From Pseudotabrizicola alkalilacus (GTDB lineage: Bacteria; Pseudomonadota; Alphaproteobacteria; Rhodobacterales; Rhodobacteraceae), in NCBI RefSeq assembly GCF_003443995.1, contig NZ_QWEY01000007.1, forward strand, positions 182,854 to 246,853: a stretch of 64,000 nt of DNA, in the 5' to 3' direction. Of this stretch, positions 26,613-35,275 are shown one piece after another (positions within the stretch are counted from its first letter, which is position 1; each line of letters opens with the position of its first letter). Under the pieces are notes generated by a model, which did not search any database, was not told where the DNA came from, and saw only the letters and a program-made list of their open reading frames with translations. A program made the position numbers and the translations under genes.

Positions 26613-27218
26613 ATGCCCGAACTCACCTCTGCGCCCCTCCTTCTGGCTCTCACTGCAGCACTGGCCTATCTGCTGGGCTCGGTGCCCTTCGGCATCGTGA
26701 TCACCCGGAGCTTGGGTCTGGGTGATCTGCGCAAGATCGGGTCCGGCAATATCGGTGCGACCAATGTGCTGCGCACCGGCAACAAGCCCGCAGCGCTCGC
26801 AACCCTGCTGCTCGACGCGGGCAAAGGCGGCATCGCCGTGCTGATCGCCCGCGCGCTGGTGGGGCCGGATGCGGCGCAGGTGGCGGCGCTGTTTTCGTTT
26901 CTCGGCCACCTGTTCCCGGTCTGGCTTGGCTTCAAGGGCGGCAAGGGGGTTGCCACCTTCCTCGGCACGCTGCTGGCGCTGGCCTGGCCGGTGGGCCTTG
27001 CCGCCTGCGCGACATGGGCGGTGACGGCGGCGATCAGCCGGATCTCATCACTCTCGGCACTGGTCGCCGCCGCCCTTACCCCGGTCTGGCTGGCGGTGCT
27101 GGGCTATCCGCAAATGACTCTGCTCGCCATTGCACTGGGGGCGCTGATCTTTGCCCGCCACAGCGCCAACATCGCCCGCCTGCGTCAGGGGACGGAGCCA
27201 AGGATCGGCAATAAATAA
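26613..27218 (+). CDS. plsY: Glycerol-3-phosphate acyltransferase PlsY
   Basis: A 201-residue integral membrane enzyme moving acyl from acyl-phosphate to glycerol 3-phosphate, the first step of phospholipid synthesis. Three PlsY motifs are clear: GSVPFGIVITR with GSGNIGATNVLRT, FLGHLFPVWLGFKGGKGVAT, and the C-terminal ARHSANIARLRQGTE. The ATG abuts the preceding stop (TAAATG). Its location after a pyrimidine gene is common in this order. Confidence 0.94.
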   Translation: MPELTSAPLLLALTAALAYLLGSVPFGIVITRSLGLGDLRKIGSGNIGATNVLRTGNKPAALATLLLDAGKGGIAVLIARALVGPDAAQVAALFSFLGHLFPVWLGFKGGKGVATFLGTLLALAWPVGLAACATWAVTAAISRISSLSALVAAALTPVWLAVLGYPQMTLLAIALGALIFARHSANIARLRQGTEPRIGNK

Positions 27219-27330
27219 GCCGCCGCCGCGCCCGCCTTCTACATCTGATCCAATAGAGCGGCTGCGCCGCGTTGTCTTTATCTCGTCGCGCGGGCTGCGC
27301 CGCGTCTCCTCGGGAGTGCGCTCCGCGCGG

Positions 27331-27424
27331 GGAGTATTTGGAAAGCAGCAATCGGAACGGAATTCTTGCATTGCTGCTTTGGAAATACTCCGGGGGGGCG
27401 CGAAGCGCGGGGGGCTGGCCCCCC
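27331..27424. repeat. Intergenic inverted repeat plus GC-rich palindrome (family 1, copy a)
   Basis: GGAGTATTTGGAAAGCAGCA (27331-27350) recurs as its near-complement TGCTGCTTTGGAAATACTCC (27372-27391), mismatching only at the central GG/CC. It is followed by CGGGGGGGCGCGAAGCGCGG and a GGGGGC..GCCCCCC hairpin up to the gshA stop. The same arrangement recurs at 39024-39086 and 49716-49777 and partly at 36787-36840. The plsY and gshA transcripts converge here, so it may end both. Confidence 0.7.
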
Positions 27425-28771
27425 TCAGAGGCTGGCCGCCTGATAGATCGGGGTCAGGGAGTGCTGCCATTCCGTTTGATAGAGGCGCAGCCAGCGGTCG
27501 GCTTGCACCTCGCCGCTGGCAACTGAGGCCTGAACCGGCGCAAGATAGATCTCTTCGCCAAGGCCGCGTGCTTTCAGACCGGACTGTGACAGTTCAACCG
27601 CCGCGCGTGCCAGGGCATCAAGTCGGACTCCGTTCGCCTCGCCCTTCAGGGCCGAGACCGAGGCGGCGACGCGCAAGCCCTCGCGGGTCTCGGCATCAAA
27701 GCCCTTGACCAGATCCCAGGCGGCATCCAGCGCAGACTGGTCATACATCAGCCCCAGCCAGAACGCAGGCAGCGCGTTGATATGCGCCTCGTCGCCGCAA
27801 TCCGCGCCGCGCATCTCGATGTATTTCTTGACGCGGGCCTCGGGGAATACCGTGGTCATATGGTCCGCCCAGTCCGACAGGGTCGGCAGCTCGCCCGGCA
27901 GCGCGGGCAGCTGACCTTTCAGGAAATCGCGGAACGACTGGCCCAGCGCGTTGATGTATTTGCCGTCGCGGTAGACGAAATACATCGGCACATCGAGAAC
28001 CCAGTCGACATAGGCCTGAAAGCCGAAATCGCCGTCAAAGGCAAAGGGCAGCATCCCGGTGCGGCTGTCATCCAGGCCGCGCCAGATCCGGCTGCGCCAG
28101 CTGCGGTGGCCGTTGGGCTTGCCGTCGAAGAACGGGCTGGAGGCGAACAGCGCGGTCGCCACCGGCTGCAGCGCAATCGCCACCCGCAGCTTTTTGACCA
28201 TATCCGCCTCGGACGCGTAGTCGAGGTTCACCTGCACGGTCGAGGTGCGGTACATCATCTGGGTGCCATGGGTGCCGACCCGGCCCATGTAATCGGTCAT
28301 CAGCCGGTAGCGGCCTTTTGGCATCACCGGCATCTGGTCATGTGACCATTCCGGGGCCGCGCCGATCCCCATGAACCGCACGCCCATCGGCCCGGCAATC
28401 GCGGCCACCTCATCCAGATGCAGGCGCAGCTCGGCCGCCGTCTCGTGCATGTCGGTCAGCATCGCGCCCGACAATTCGAACTGCCCGCCGGGTTCCAAGC
28501 TGATATTGGCGCCGTTGCGGTGCAGGCCGATCACGTTGCCTGCCTCGCGCACCGGGGTCCAGCCAAAGCGCGCCTCAAGGCCCGCGAACAGCGCCGAAAC
28601 CGAGCGGTCACCGGCATAGGGCAAGGGCGCATGGCTGCCCTCCAGCCAGCCGAACTTTTCGTGTTCGGTGCCGATGCGCCAGTCGGATTTCGGCTTGTTG
28701 CCCTGCTCCATCAGACCGGCAAGCTGGTCAAAACTTTCGATCACGCCGCCGCCGGATTGTGGGATGGACAT
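27425..28771 (-). CDS. gshA: Glutamate-cysteine ligase (plant/alphaproteobacterial type)
   Basis: A 448-residue enzyme joining glutamate and cysteine, first step of glutathione synthesis. Signature blocks are WRIGTEHEKFGW, ISLEPGGQFELSGA, GHRSWRSRIWRGLDDSRTG and RGADCG.EAHI. Length fits the plant-type GCL2 class, not E. coli GshA. Start at ATG 28771 (MSIPQSGGG) is chosen from domain length; 32 residues of extension upstream look non-coding. Convergent with plsY across a repeat. Confidence 0.93.
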   Translation of the reverse strand: MSIPQSGGGVIESFDQLAGLMEQGNKPKSDWRIGTEHEKFGWLEGSHAPLPYAGDRSVSALFAGLEARFGWTPVREAGNVIGLHRNGANISLEPGGQFELSGAMLTDMHETAAELRLHLDEVAAIAGPMGVRFMGIGAAPEWSHDQMPVMPKGRYRLMTDYMGRVGTHGTQMMYRTSTVQVNLDYASEADMVKKLRVAIALQPVATALFASSPFFDGKPNGHRSWRSRIWRGLDDSRTGMLPFAFDGDFGFQAYVDWVLDVPMYFVYRDGKYINALGQSFRDFLKGQLPALPGELPTLSDWADHMTTVFPEARVKKYIEMRGADCGDEAHINALPAFWLGLMYDQSALDAAWDLVKGFDAETREGLRVAASVSALKGEANGVRLDALARAAVELSQSGLKARGLGEEIYLAPVQASVASGEVQADRWLRLYQTEWQHSLTPIYQAASL

Positions 28772-28900
28772 GGAAATCAGGCTCCGGCTGGGGTCATTGG
28801 TCTGGGCGCTACACGTGTCTTGCGCCGCGCGCCAAGTCAAGACGGCGCGATGCAGCACGGGCGACATATCACAAAAGGTTATCGGTCGCGGGCGGGCAGT

Positions 28901-29449
28901 TCAGTCCGGCGCGGTCATCGCCCCGCGCCCGGCCTTGCGCCAGACCACCCGGTTTTCGCCGCCCGCCAACACCGCCCGGCTGCCGGTGCCGGGGCTCGGC
29001 GCCAGCGCCGCGACCAGACCGGCACTCGACAGGCCGGGCAGGCTTGAGAACGCATCGAACAGCGCTTCGGCCCCCGCCGCCTCGACCGGGATCAAAAGGG
29101 CCTGCCCGTCAGCCTGTTTGAGCCGCCACAACCGTCGCCCGCGAATCGAGATCAGCCGCAGCTCCACCAGATCGCGCAGGGAAACAAAGCCGCCGACCTG
29201 CGGCCCCATATAGCTGACCTGTCCCTCATCGACCTGCACCACGCCCGGCGCCTCGCCCGCCGCGACAAAGCGCAGCCGTCGCCACGCCAGCACCGCCAGC
29301 GCGACGCCCCCCAGCCCGACCACCGCGCCCAGCGGCAGCAGCAGATAACCACCCAACCGCATCAGCCACAGGCCAAGGGCCAGCACCGCTGCGCCCAGCG
29401 CCACCTCGCGCCAGCGCCACAGCGCCGCCTGCACCTCCGGCCGAATCAT
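28901..29449 (-). CDS. Unknown membrane protein with PH-like domain
   Basis: A 182-residue protein with two N-terminal hydrophobic helices (residues ~17-58), followed by a soluble region (FVAAGEAPGVVQVDEGQVSYMGPQ...). The pattern of strand-rich sequence after two helices recalls bacterial PH-domain membrane proteins; I do not recognise a specific family. Coupled by ATGA to rsmE. Confidence 0.72.
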   Translation of the reverse strand: MIRPEVQAALWRWREVALGAAVLALGLWLMRLGGYLLLPLGAVVGLGGVALAVLAWRRLRFVAAGEAPGVVQVDEGQVSYMGPQVGGFVSLRDLVELRLISIRGRRLWRLKQADGQALLIPVEAAGAEALFDAFSSLPGLSSAGLVAALAPSPGTGSRAVLAGGENRVVWRKAGRGAMTAPD

Positions 29450-30168
29450 CGCCAATCCCCCGCAGCCGCCTGCCACAGCACCAGCGCCGCGACCGCCGCC
29501 GTCTCGGCGCGCAGGATGCGGGGGCCAAGGCTGATCGGGCGGACAAAGGGCAGGCCGCGCAGGCGCGCCTTTTCCTCATCGGAAAACCCGCCCTCCGGCC
29601 CGACCAGAATCGCCGCAGGCCCACCCACAGGAATAGCGCCCACCCCGGACCGCCCCGCCAGCGCCTCATCGGCCCAGAGCAGCGCCCGGTCCGCAGGCCA
29701 GTCGGCCACCACCCGCTCCAAGGGCTGCACCTCGCCCACCTCGGGCACAAAGGTTGCGCCGCATTGCTCGGCGGCCTCGATCGCATGGGCCAGGTGCTTG
29801 TCCTGCCGCCAGCGTTCGGACTGGGTGAAGCGCGTGGTCACAGGCACCAGCCGCGCCACCCCCAGCTCCACCGCTTTTTCCACGATGAAATGCGTGCGCT
29901 CCTTGCGCACCGGCGAAAACAGCAGCCACAGGTCGGGCGGCAGCTGCAAAGCCTTGGTCTGCGCCTCGCACAGCAGCGCGCCACGCCGTTTGCCCGCATC
30001 GACCACCCGCGCCAGCCATTCGCCATCGCGCCCGTTGAACAGCAGCACCGCCGCGCCCACCGGCAGCCGCATCACCGCAAACAGATACGTCGCCTGCTCG
30101 GGGCCAACAGCCACCGCTTGCCCCGCGCCCAAGGGCTGATCTACATAGAGTCTGACCTTTGCTTCCAT
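29446..30168 (-). CDS. rsmE: 16S rRNA (uracil-1498-N3)-methyltransferase RsmE
   Basis: A 240-residue SPOUT methyltransferase. SAM-binding knot motifs GPEGGFSDEE and SLGPRILRAETA are intact, with the N-terminal PUA-like domain ahead (residues 1-70). It methylates U1498 of 16S rRNA. ATG at 30168 lies 12 bases from the divergent ubiA start, so both promoters share very little room and must overlap the opposite coding sequence. Confidence 0.92.
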   Translation of the reverse strand: MEAKVRLYVDQPLGAGQAVAVGPEQATYLFAVMRLPVGAAVLLFNGRDGEWLARVVDAGKRRGALLCEAQTKALQLPPDLWLLFSPVRKERTHFIVEKAVELGVARLVPVTTRFTQSERWRQDKHLAHAIEAAEQCGATFVPEVGEVQPLERVVADWPADRALLWADEALAGRSGVGAIPVGGPAAILVGPEGGFSDEEKARLRGLPFVRPISLGPRILRAETAAVAALVLWQAAAGDWR

Positions 30169-30180
30169 AGGTGCCACGCT

Positions 30181-31161
30181 ATGTCCCAAATCCCGGAAAC
30201 GCCAGAGGCCGAAAACGGGGATGCGCCGGGCATCGTGGCCGACGCGCCATCAGACAACTGGGTGGACCAGTTCGCCCCGGTGCCCGCCCGCCCCTATCTG
30301 CGGCTCAGCCGCGCTGACAGGCCCATCGGCACCTGGTTGTTGCTGATTCCCTGCCTGTGGGGCATCGCGCTGGCGGCGGCGGGCGACAGCTACCGGATGT
30401 GGGATCTGTGGCTGGCGCTCAGCTGCGCGGCGGGAGCGTTCCTGATGCGCGGTGCGGGCTGCACCTGGAATGACATCACCGACCGCCGGATCGACGCAAA
30501 GGTCAGCCGCACCCGGTCGCGCCCGATTCCCTCGGGGCAGGTCTCGGTCCGGCAGGCGCTGGTCTGGATGGCGGTGCAGGCGGCTTTGGCGGCGGTGATC
30601 CTGTTCAGCTACAACGGGCTGGCGGTCAAACTTGGCATCGCCTCGCTGGCGCTGGTGGCGATCTACCCGTTTGCCAAGCGCTTTACCTGGTGGCCGCAGG
30701 TGTTTCTGGGGCTGGCCTTCAACTGGGGCGCGGTGCTGGCCTGGGCCGCACATGCGGGCACCGTGCCGGCAGCCGCCATCGCGCTGTATGCCTCGGGCAT
30801 TGCCTGGACGCTGTTTTACGACACGATCTATGCCCATCAGGACCGCGAGGATGATGCGCTGATCGGCGTCAAGTCGACCGCGCGGCTGTTTGGCAGCCAT
30901 ACCCGCTGGTGGCTCCGGTTGTTTCTGGTGATCACCGTGCTGTTGATGGCGCTGGCGGTGCTGCTTGTGATGGTGCCCAAACATGACCCGCTGCAACTGG
31001 TGGTGGCGCTGGCCGGGGTCTGGGCCTTTGGCTGGCATATGGTGCGGCAGATGACGCGGCTTGATGTCGATAACCCAGCCTCTTGCCTGACGGAATTCCG
31101 CTCGAACCGCGATGCGGGGCTGATCGCTGCGCTGTTTCTTGCCGCCGCCGCATGGCTGTGA
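30181..31161 (+). CDS. ubiA: 4-hydroxybenzoate polyprenyltransferase
   Basis: A 326-residue membrane prenyltransferase for ubiquinone synthesis. The two Mg-binding motifs are NDITDRRIDAKVSRTRSRP (NDxxDxxxD) and DTIYAHQDREDD. Eight or nine membrane helices follow a ~50-residue hydrophilic N-terminus. AGGTG precedes the ATG at 30181. Divergent from rsmE. Confidence 0.94.
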   Translation: MSQIPETPEAENGDAPGIVADAPSDNWVDQFAPVPARPYLRLSRADRPIGTWLLLIPCLWGIALAAAGDSYRMWDLWLALSCAAGAFLMRGAGCTWNDITDRRIDAKVSRTRSRPIPSGQVSVRQALVWMAVQAALAAVILFSYNGLAVKLGIASLALVAIYPFAKRFTWWPQVFLGLAFNWGAVLAWAAHAGTVPAAAIALYASGIAWTLFYDTIYAHQDREDDALIGVKSTARLFGSHTRWWLRLFLVITVLLMALAVLLVMVPKHDPLQLVVALAGVWAFGWHMVRQMTRLDVDNPASCLTEFRSNRDAGLIAALFLAAAAWL

Positions 31162-31285
31162 TTGATCCCGGCGCTGTGCGCTTTTAAGACAGGGCACCAA
31201 CAGGCGGCGCGCAGTCGCGTGCGCCCGCCTTATCCGACCCTGCCATCCTGTAGGGCCCGGACAGACTTCCAGACAGGACCATGCC

Positions 31286-33343
31286 TTGCCCAAGCGCCTG
31301 CTCAATCTCACTTTCCGGATCGGCAGCAATGTCCGCAGCCAGATCGGCAACCGCCAGCTGCCACATGGCGTCATTGCGCTGGCCGCTGTCACCGGCGCAG
31401 GCGTTGTTGCCGCGCTGGCCGCCTGGACCTCGGCTGTGGTGATCGAACAACGCTCGGAACAGGCCGTCACCTCGCGCCTGCTGGATGCGGGCATCACCTG
31501 GGCCACACCGCAGGCCGATGGTTTGCAGCTGCACCTGATCGGCACCGCCCCGAACGAGGCCGCCCGCTTTCGCGCCGTCAATCTGGCCGGAACCGTGATC
31601 GACGCGGCGCGGGTGCGCGACCAGCTGGAGGTCACCCCGGTCAAGGCAATCGAGGCCCCGAAATTCTCGGTCGAAATGCTGCGCAATGATGATGGCATCC
31701 AGCTGATCGGCCTGTTGCCCACCGGCGATTCGGCGGATGAACTTCTTGCCGAGGCGAAATCGCTGCGGTCGGACGGCGCGATTTCCGACATGCTGGAAAC
31801 CGCCGCCTATCCCGCCCCCGAAGGCTGGGACGATGCCTTTGCCTATGGGATGGAGGCGGTCAAGCGCCTGCCCCGGTCCAAGGTTTCGGTCTCGGCGGGC
31901 CGGGTCAAGATCACCGCCATCGCCACCAGCGCCGAGGAACAGCGCCGCCTGACCAATGAGCTGAACCTTGCCCGCCCCGAAGGGTTGCAGGTTGCCATCG
32001 ACATTTCCGCTCCCCGTCCGGTGCTCACCCCGTTTACCCTGCGCTTTGTGCTGGATGCACAAGGCGCGCGGTTTGACGCCTGTTCTGCCGATACCGACCG
32101 CGCCCGCGCCCGCATTCTTGCCGCCGGCGCCGCTGCCGGGGTGCCGGGCCGCGCGAATTGCATTGTCGGTCTGGGCGTGCCTACCCCCAGCTGGGCCGAG
32201 GCGGTTTCGACCGCAATCAATGCCGTGAAAACGCTTGGCGCCGCCACCGTCACCTTTTCCGATGCCGACGTGTCGCTGGTCGCCGCCGACACCGTGTCGC
32301 AATCCGATTTCGACCGCGTTGTCGGCGAACTCGACTCCGCCCTGCCCGATGTGTTCTCGCTGACCGCCACGCTGGAGCGCAAATCCACCGCGGCCCTCGG
32401 CCCCGCCGAATTCACCGCCACGCTTTCACCCGAAGGCCGGGTCGAGTTGCGGGGCCGCGTCACGGACGAGCTGTTGCGCGATGCCGTCGCCAGCTATGCT
32501 CAGGCCCGCTTTGGCGTCGGCAAGGTCTACAGCGCCACCCGGCTGGATGACGACCTGCCCGATGGCTGGCCCGTGCGCGTGCTGGCCGGGCTGGAGGCTC
32601 TGGGCGAGCTGGCCGAAGGCAAGCTGCTGGTCCGCGCCGATACCGTCGAGGTCGAAGGCGTCACCGGCTCGCAAATCGCGCGGGGCCGGATTTCGCAGGT
32701 GCTGTCCGACAAGCTGGGTCAAGGCCAGACCTTCAAGGTCGCCGTGCGCTATGACGAAGATCTGGACCCGCTCGCCGCCCTGCCGACCCCGCAGGAATGT
32801 GCAGCCGATGTCGCCGCCGTTCTGGCCAAACGCAAAATCACCTTCCCCCCCGGTTCCGCCGAGATTGACGGCCAGACCGCAGGCATCATGGATGACCTGG
32901 CCGAAGCGCTCGAAGACTGCCCCGCCGTCCGGATGGAAATCGCGGGCTACACCGACAGTCAGGGGTCTGACAGCGGCAACCGCGCCCTCAGCCAGGCCCG
33001 CGCCGATGCGGTGCTTCTGGCGCTGCAAGGGCGTGGCATCACGGTCGATGCGCTGAAAGCCACCGGCTATGGTGAGGCAGACCCGATTGCCGACAACGCC
33101 ACCGAAGCAGGGCGCGAGGCAAATCGCCGCATCGAAATCAGGCTTCTCGACCAGCCCCAGACCGCTGCAGCCCCAGCTGATCCCGCCGGTTCCCCGGCAG
33201 CGGCTGGCGAACCCGCCGCTGCGGGACAGGCCGGAGCCGCGCCGGATGCCGCTGAAACCGCCGCCGACGACGACGACAGCCCTTCCCTCGCCCCGGCAGA
33301 AAAGACCCGCCGCCCCCTTGCGCGCCCGTCGCGTGACGGCTAG
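31286..33343 (+). CDS. OmpA-family protein with BON-like repeats
   Basis: A 685-residue envelope protein. It has one N-terminal membrane anchor (residues ~30-52), a long middle with BON-like alpha/beta repeats, an OmpA/MotB peptidoglycan-binding domain (~505-620: ITFPPGSAEIDGQT, IAGYTDSQGSDSGNRALSQARAD split by motif, NRRIEIRL) and an Ala/Pro/Asp tail of ~60 residues. It probably tethers the inner membrane to peptidoglycan. The start is TTG at 31286 with AGGA eight bases upstream; the nearby ATG at 31281 is out of frame. Confidence 0.86.
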   Translation: MPKRLLNLTFRIGSNVRSQIGNRQLPHGVIALAAVTGAGVVAALAAWTSAVVIEQRSEQAVTSRLLDAGITWATPQADGLQLHLIGTAPNEAARFRAVNLAGTVIDAARVRDQLEVTPVKAIEAPKFSVEMLRNDDGIQLIGLLPTGDSADELLAEAKSLRSDGAISDMLETAAYPAPEGWDDAFAYGMEAVKRLPRSKVSVSAGRVKITAIATSAEEQRRLTNELNLARPEGLQVAIDISAPRPVLTPFTLRFVLDAQGARFDACSADTDRARARILAAGAAAGVPGRANCIVGLGVPTPSWAEAVSTAINAVKTLGAATVTFSDADVSLVAADTVSQSDFDRVVGELDSALPDVFSLTATLERKSTAALGPAEFTATLSPEGRVELRGRVTDELLRDAVASYAQARFGVGKVYSATRLDDDLPDGWPVRVLAGLEALGELAEGKLLVRADTVEVEGVTGSQIARGRISQVLSDKLGQGQTFKVAVRYDEDLDPLAALPTPQECAADVAAVLAKRKITFPPGSAEIDGQTAGIMDDLAEALEDCPAVRMEIAGYTDSQGSDSGNRALSQARADAVLLALQGRGITVDALKATGYGEADPIADNATEAGREANRRIEIRLLDQPQTAAAPADPAGSPAAAGEPAAAGQAGAAPDAAETAADDDDSPSLAPAEKTRRPLARPSRDG

Positions 33344-33393
33344 CCAAGGGTTAGTGTCTGCGCCTGCCCCCATGGCCTTATGAACCGGATCGA

Positions 33394-33723
33394 ATGAACC
33401 GCACCGAATTCATCATCGTCACCGCAATCATCCTGATGGCCGCGTTTGCCATGGGATGGTTCTCGCATTGGGTCATGCACCGCTTTGCCCGCGTCGCCGG
33501 AGGCGATATGGGCGAGATGGACCGGCTGTCGACGATGCTGCACGAGGCCGAGGAAACCCGAGATCAGGCCATCATCTACCTCGAACAGCGCGAGGCCGAG
33601 CTGATGAACCAGATCGCCCAGACCGAGGCCGAGCTGCGCGCCGCCATGGGCGGCCTGCGCGACGCGCGCCACGAGGCCGAAGAAATGCGCGCCTATATCG
33701 AGCGGATGCACGCCAACTCCTGA
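33394..33723 (+). CDS. Small membrane-anchored coiled-coil protein
   Basis: A 109-residue protein. One N-terminal helix (residues 7-28) is followed by a strongly charged stretch with heptad-like pattern (MLHEAEETRDQAIIYLEQRE...AQTEAELRAAMG), i.e. a coiled coil of ~60 residues. It follows the OmpA-like gene by 50 bases in the same direction. No family assigned; a structural envelope role fits. Confidence 0.75.
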   Translation: MNRTEFIIVTAIILMAAFAMGWFSHWVMHRFARVAGGDMGEMDRLSTMLHEAEETRDQAIIYLEQREAELMNQIAQTEAELRAAMGGLRDARHEAEEMRAYIERMHANS

Positions 33724-33816
33724 TCGGGTTTTCCTTACCTCGCCACGCCGTGTCAGCCGCTTGTCCCAAGGTCATTTCCCGTCATACTCCGGTCATCCCA
33801 GAACCGGAGCCTTTTC

Positions 33817-34383
33817 ATGCGCCTTAGCCTTGCCACCCTTGCCCTCTGTGCCCTGCCGTTCAGCGCCCTTGCGGATCAGGTCAGCGACAAGCTGCAATCC
33901 GCCCTCGATGCCTATGCCAAGGGGGATCTGAAAACCGCCACGCTCGACATCGCCATGGCCAGCGGTGCATTGGCGATGGAAAAGCAGGCCCGCATCGTCG
34001 CCCTGCTGCCCGAAGCACCCGAAGGCTGGACCCGCTCGGTCAATGACGACTACACCGCCAACCTTGCCATGGCCGGTGGCGGTGCCGGAACCGAAGCCAC
34101 CTACACCGACGCTGGTGGCAACACGATGACCGTCACTATCACCGCAGACAGCCCGATGATGATGGGCATGGCGGGCATGTTCCTGAACGAGCAAATGCTG
34201 GCGATGATGGGCAAACTGGTTGAAGTGCCCGGTGCGAAGCTGCTGGAGCAGGACAACAGCCTGACCGGCCTGATCGACCAGCGCCTGATGGTGACGATCA
34301 GCGGTCTGCCGGTCGAACAGATGATGCCGCTTGTCCAGCAGATCGACTTTGAAAAGCTGGCCAGCTTCGACGCCGCCTCATAA
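33817..34383 (+). CDS. Unknown periplasmic protein
   Basis: A 188-residue protein with a clear Sec signal peptide (MRLSLATLALCALPFSALA, cut before DQVSD). The mature part is alpha/beta without cysteines and contains a methionine-rich segment (SPMMMGMAGMFL, residues ~110-120). No known domain recognised. GGAGCC lies before the start. Its last six bases overlap the end of the convergent esterase gene. Confidence 0.8.
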   Translation: MRLSLATLALCALPFSALADQVSDKLQSALDAYAKGDLKTATLDIAMASGALAMEKQARIVALLPEAPEGWTRSVNDDYTANLAMAGGGAGTEATYTDAGGNTMTVTITADSPMMMGMAGMFLNEQMLAMMGKLVEVPGAKLLEQDNSLTGLIDQRLMVTISGLPVEQMMPLVQQIDFEKLASFDAAS

Positions 34384-35157
34384 CCCGCCCAGACAGGCCT
34401 CCATCAGCGGGCTGGCCGGATCGGCCAGTCCGTCGATCACATCGAAATGATGTCGCCCGGCGTCGACCGTCCACGGACACGCCCATGCCTCTGCCAGCAG
34501 CCGCGCCTGCCACAAGAACGCGGGCCGCTCCTGCCCGCCGACCCAGACATGGGCCTGCACCCCGGCGCGCGGGCGCAACAGCGCCGGGCTTTCCGCCGCC
34601 GCCGCTGCCGCGTCCAACCGCAGCGTGGTGTTCATCTGAGTCTCCATCAGCGGCCGCAGATCGACCAAGGGCGAGATGGGCACCACCCGCGCCACCTCCG
34701 GCCCGTCCGCGCAGGCCATCCGCGCCGCCAGATGTCCGCCCGCCGAATGCCCCGCAACCACCACCGGCCCCGGCACCCGCGCCGCCACCGCCCGCACCGC
34801 CGCCGCAATCTCCAGCGTCATCGCAGAAATCCGCGCCTCGGGCGCCAGCGTGTAGGACGGCACCGCGCAGGCCCAGCCCCGCGCGACGGCCCCCGCCGCC
34901 AGATGCGACCAGTCCTCCCGGCCAAAGTCCATCCAGTAGCCGCCATGAACAAACAGCATCACCCCGCGCGCTGCTCCGTCGGGCAAAAACAGATCCAACC
35001 GCTGCCGCGCCCCCGGCCCATAGGCCAACCCCAGTTCCCCGCGCGCTTGCGCCCGGAACGCCGCCGCCTTGGCCCGCCATCTGGGCACAAACTCCGCCGC
35101 GCCCGGAATGAACGCGCCATTGGCATAGGCCCGGTCGGCCTCCGTCGCGAAATCCAT
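34378..35157 (-). CDS. Alpha/beta hydrolase, kynurenine formamidase/esterase-like
   Basis: A 259-residue alpha/beta-hydrolase with the oxyanion motif HGGYW (~90), nucleophile elbow GHSAGGH (~138) and a C-terminal catalytic His in GRHHFDVIDGL. The HGGYW/GHSAGGH pair is typical of arylformamidase and short-chain carboxylesterases. No tryptophan-catabolism genes are adjacent, so substrate is open. Confidence 0.82.
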   Translation of the reverse strand: MDFATEADRAYANGAFIPGAAEFVPRWRAKAAAFRAQARGELGLAYGPGARQRLDLFLPDGAARGVMLFVHGGYWMDFGREDWSHLAAGAVARGWACAVPSYTLAPEARISAMTLEIAAAVRAVAARVPGPVVVAGHSAGGHLAARMACADGPEVARVVPISPLVDLRPLMETQMNTTLRLDAAAAAAESPALLRPRAGVQAHVWVGGQERPAFLWQARLLAEAWACPWTVDAGRHHFDVIDGLADPASPLMEACLGGL

Positions 35158-35275
35158 CCAGCCTTCCCCGATTTGATCAAAAAACTGGCGCGATCCCGCC
35201 CTGTCCGCCCGTCAGAACTGGACAGCCCGCCCGCCCCATGCTTTGCATGGGCATGACCGAAATGGGAGGCCCCAA

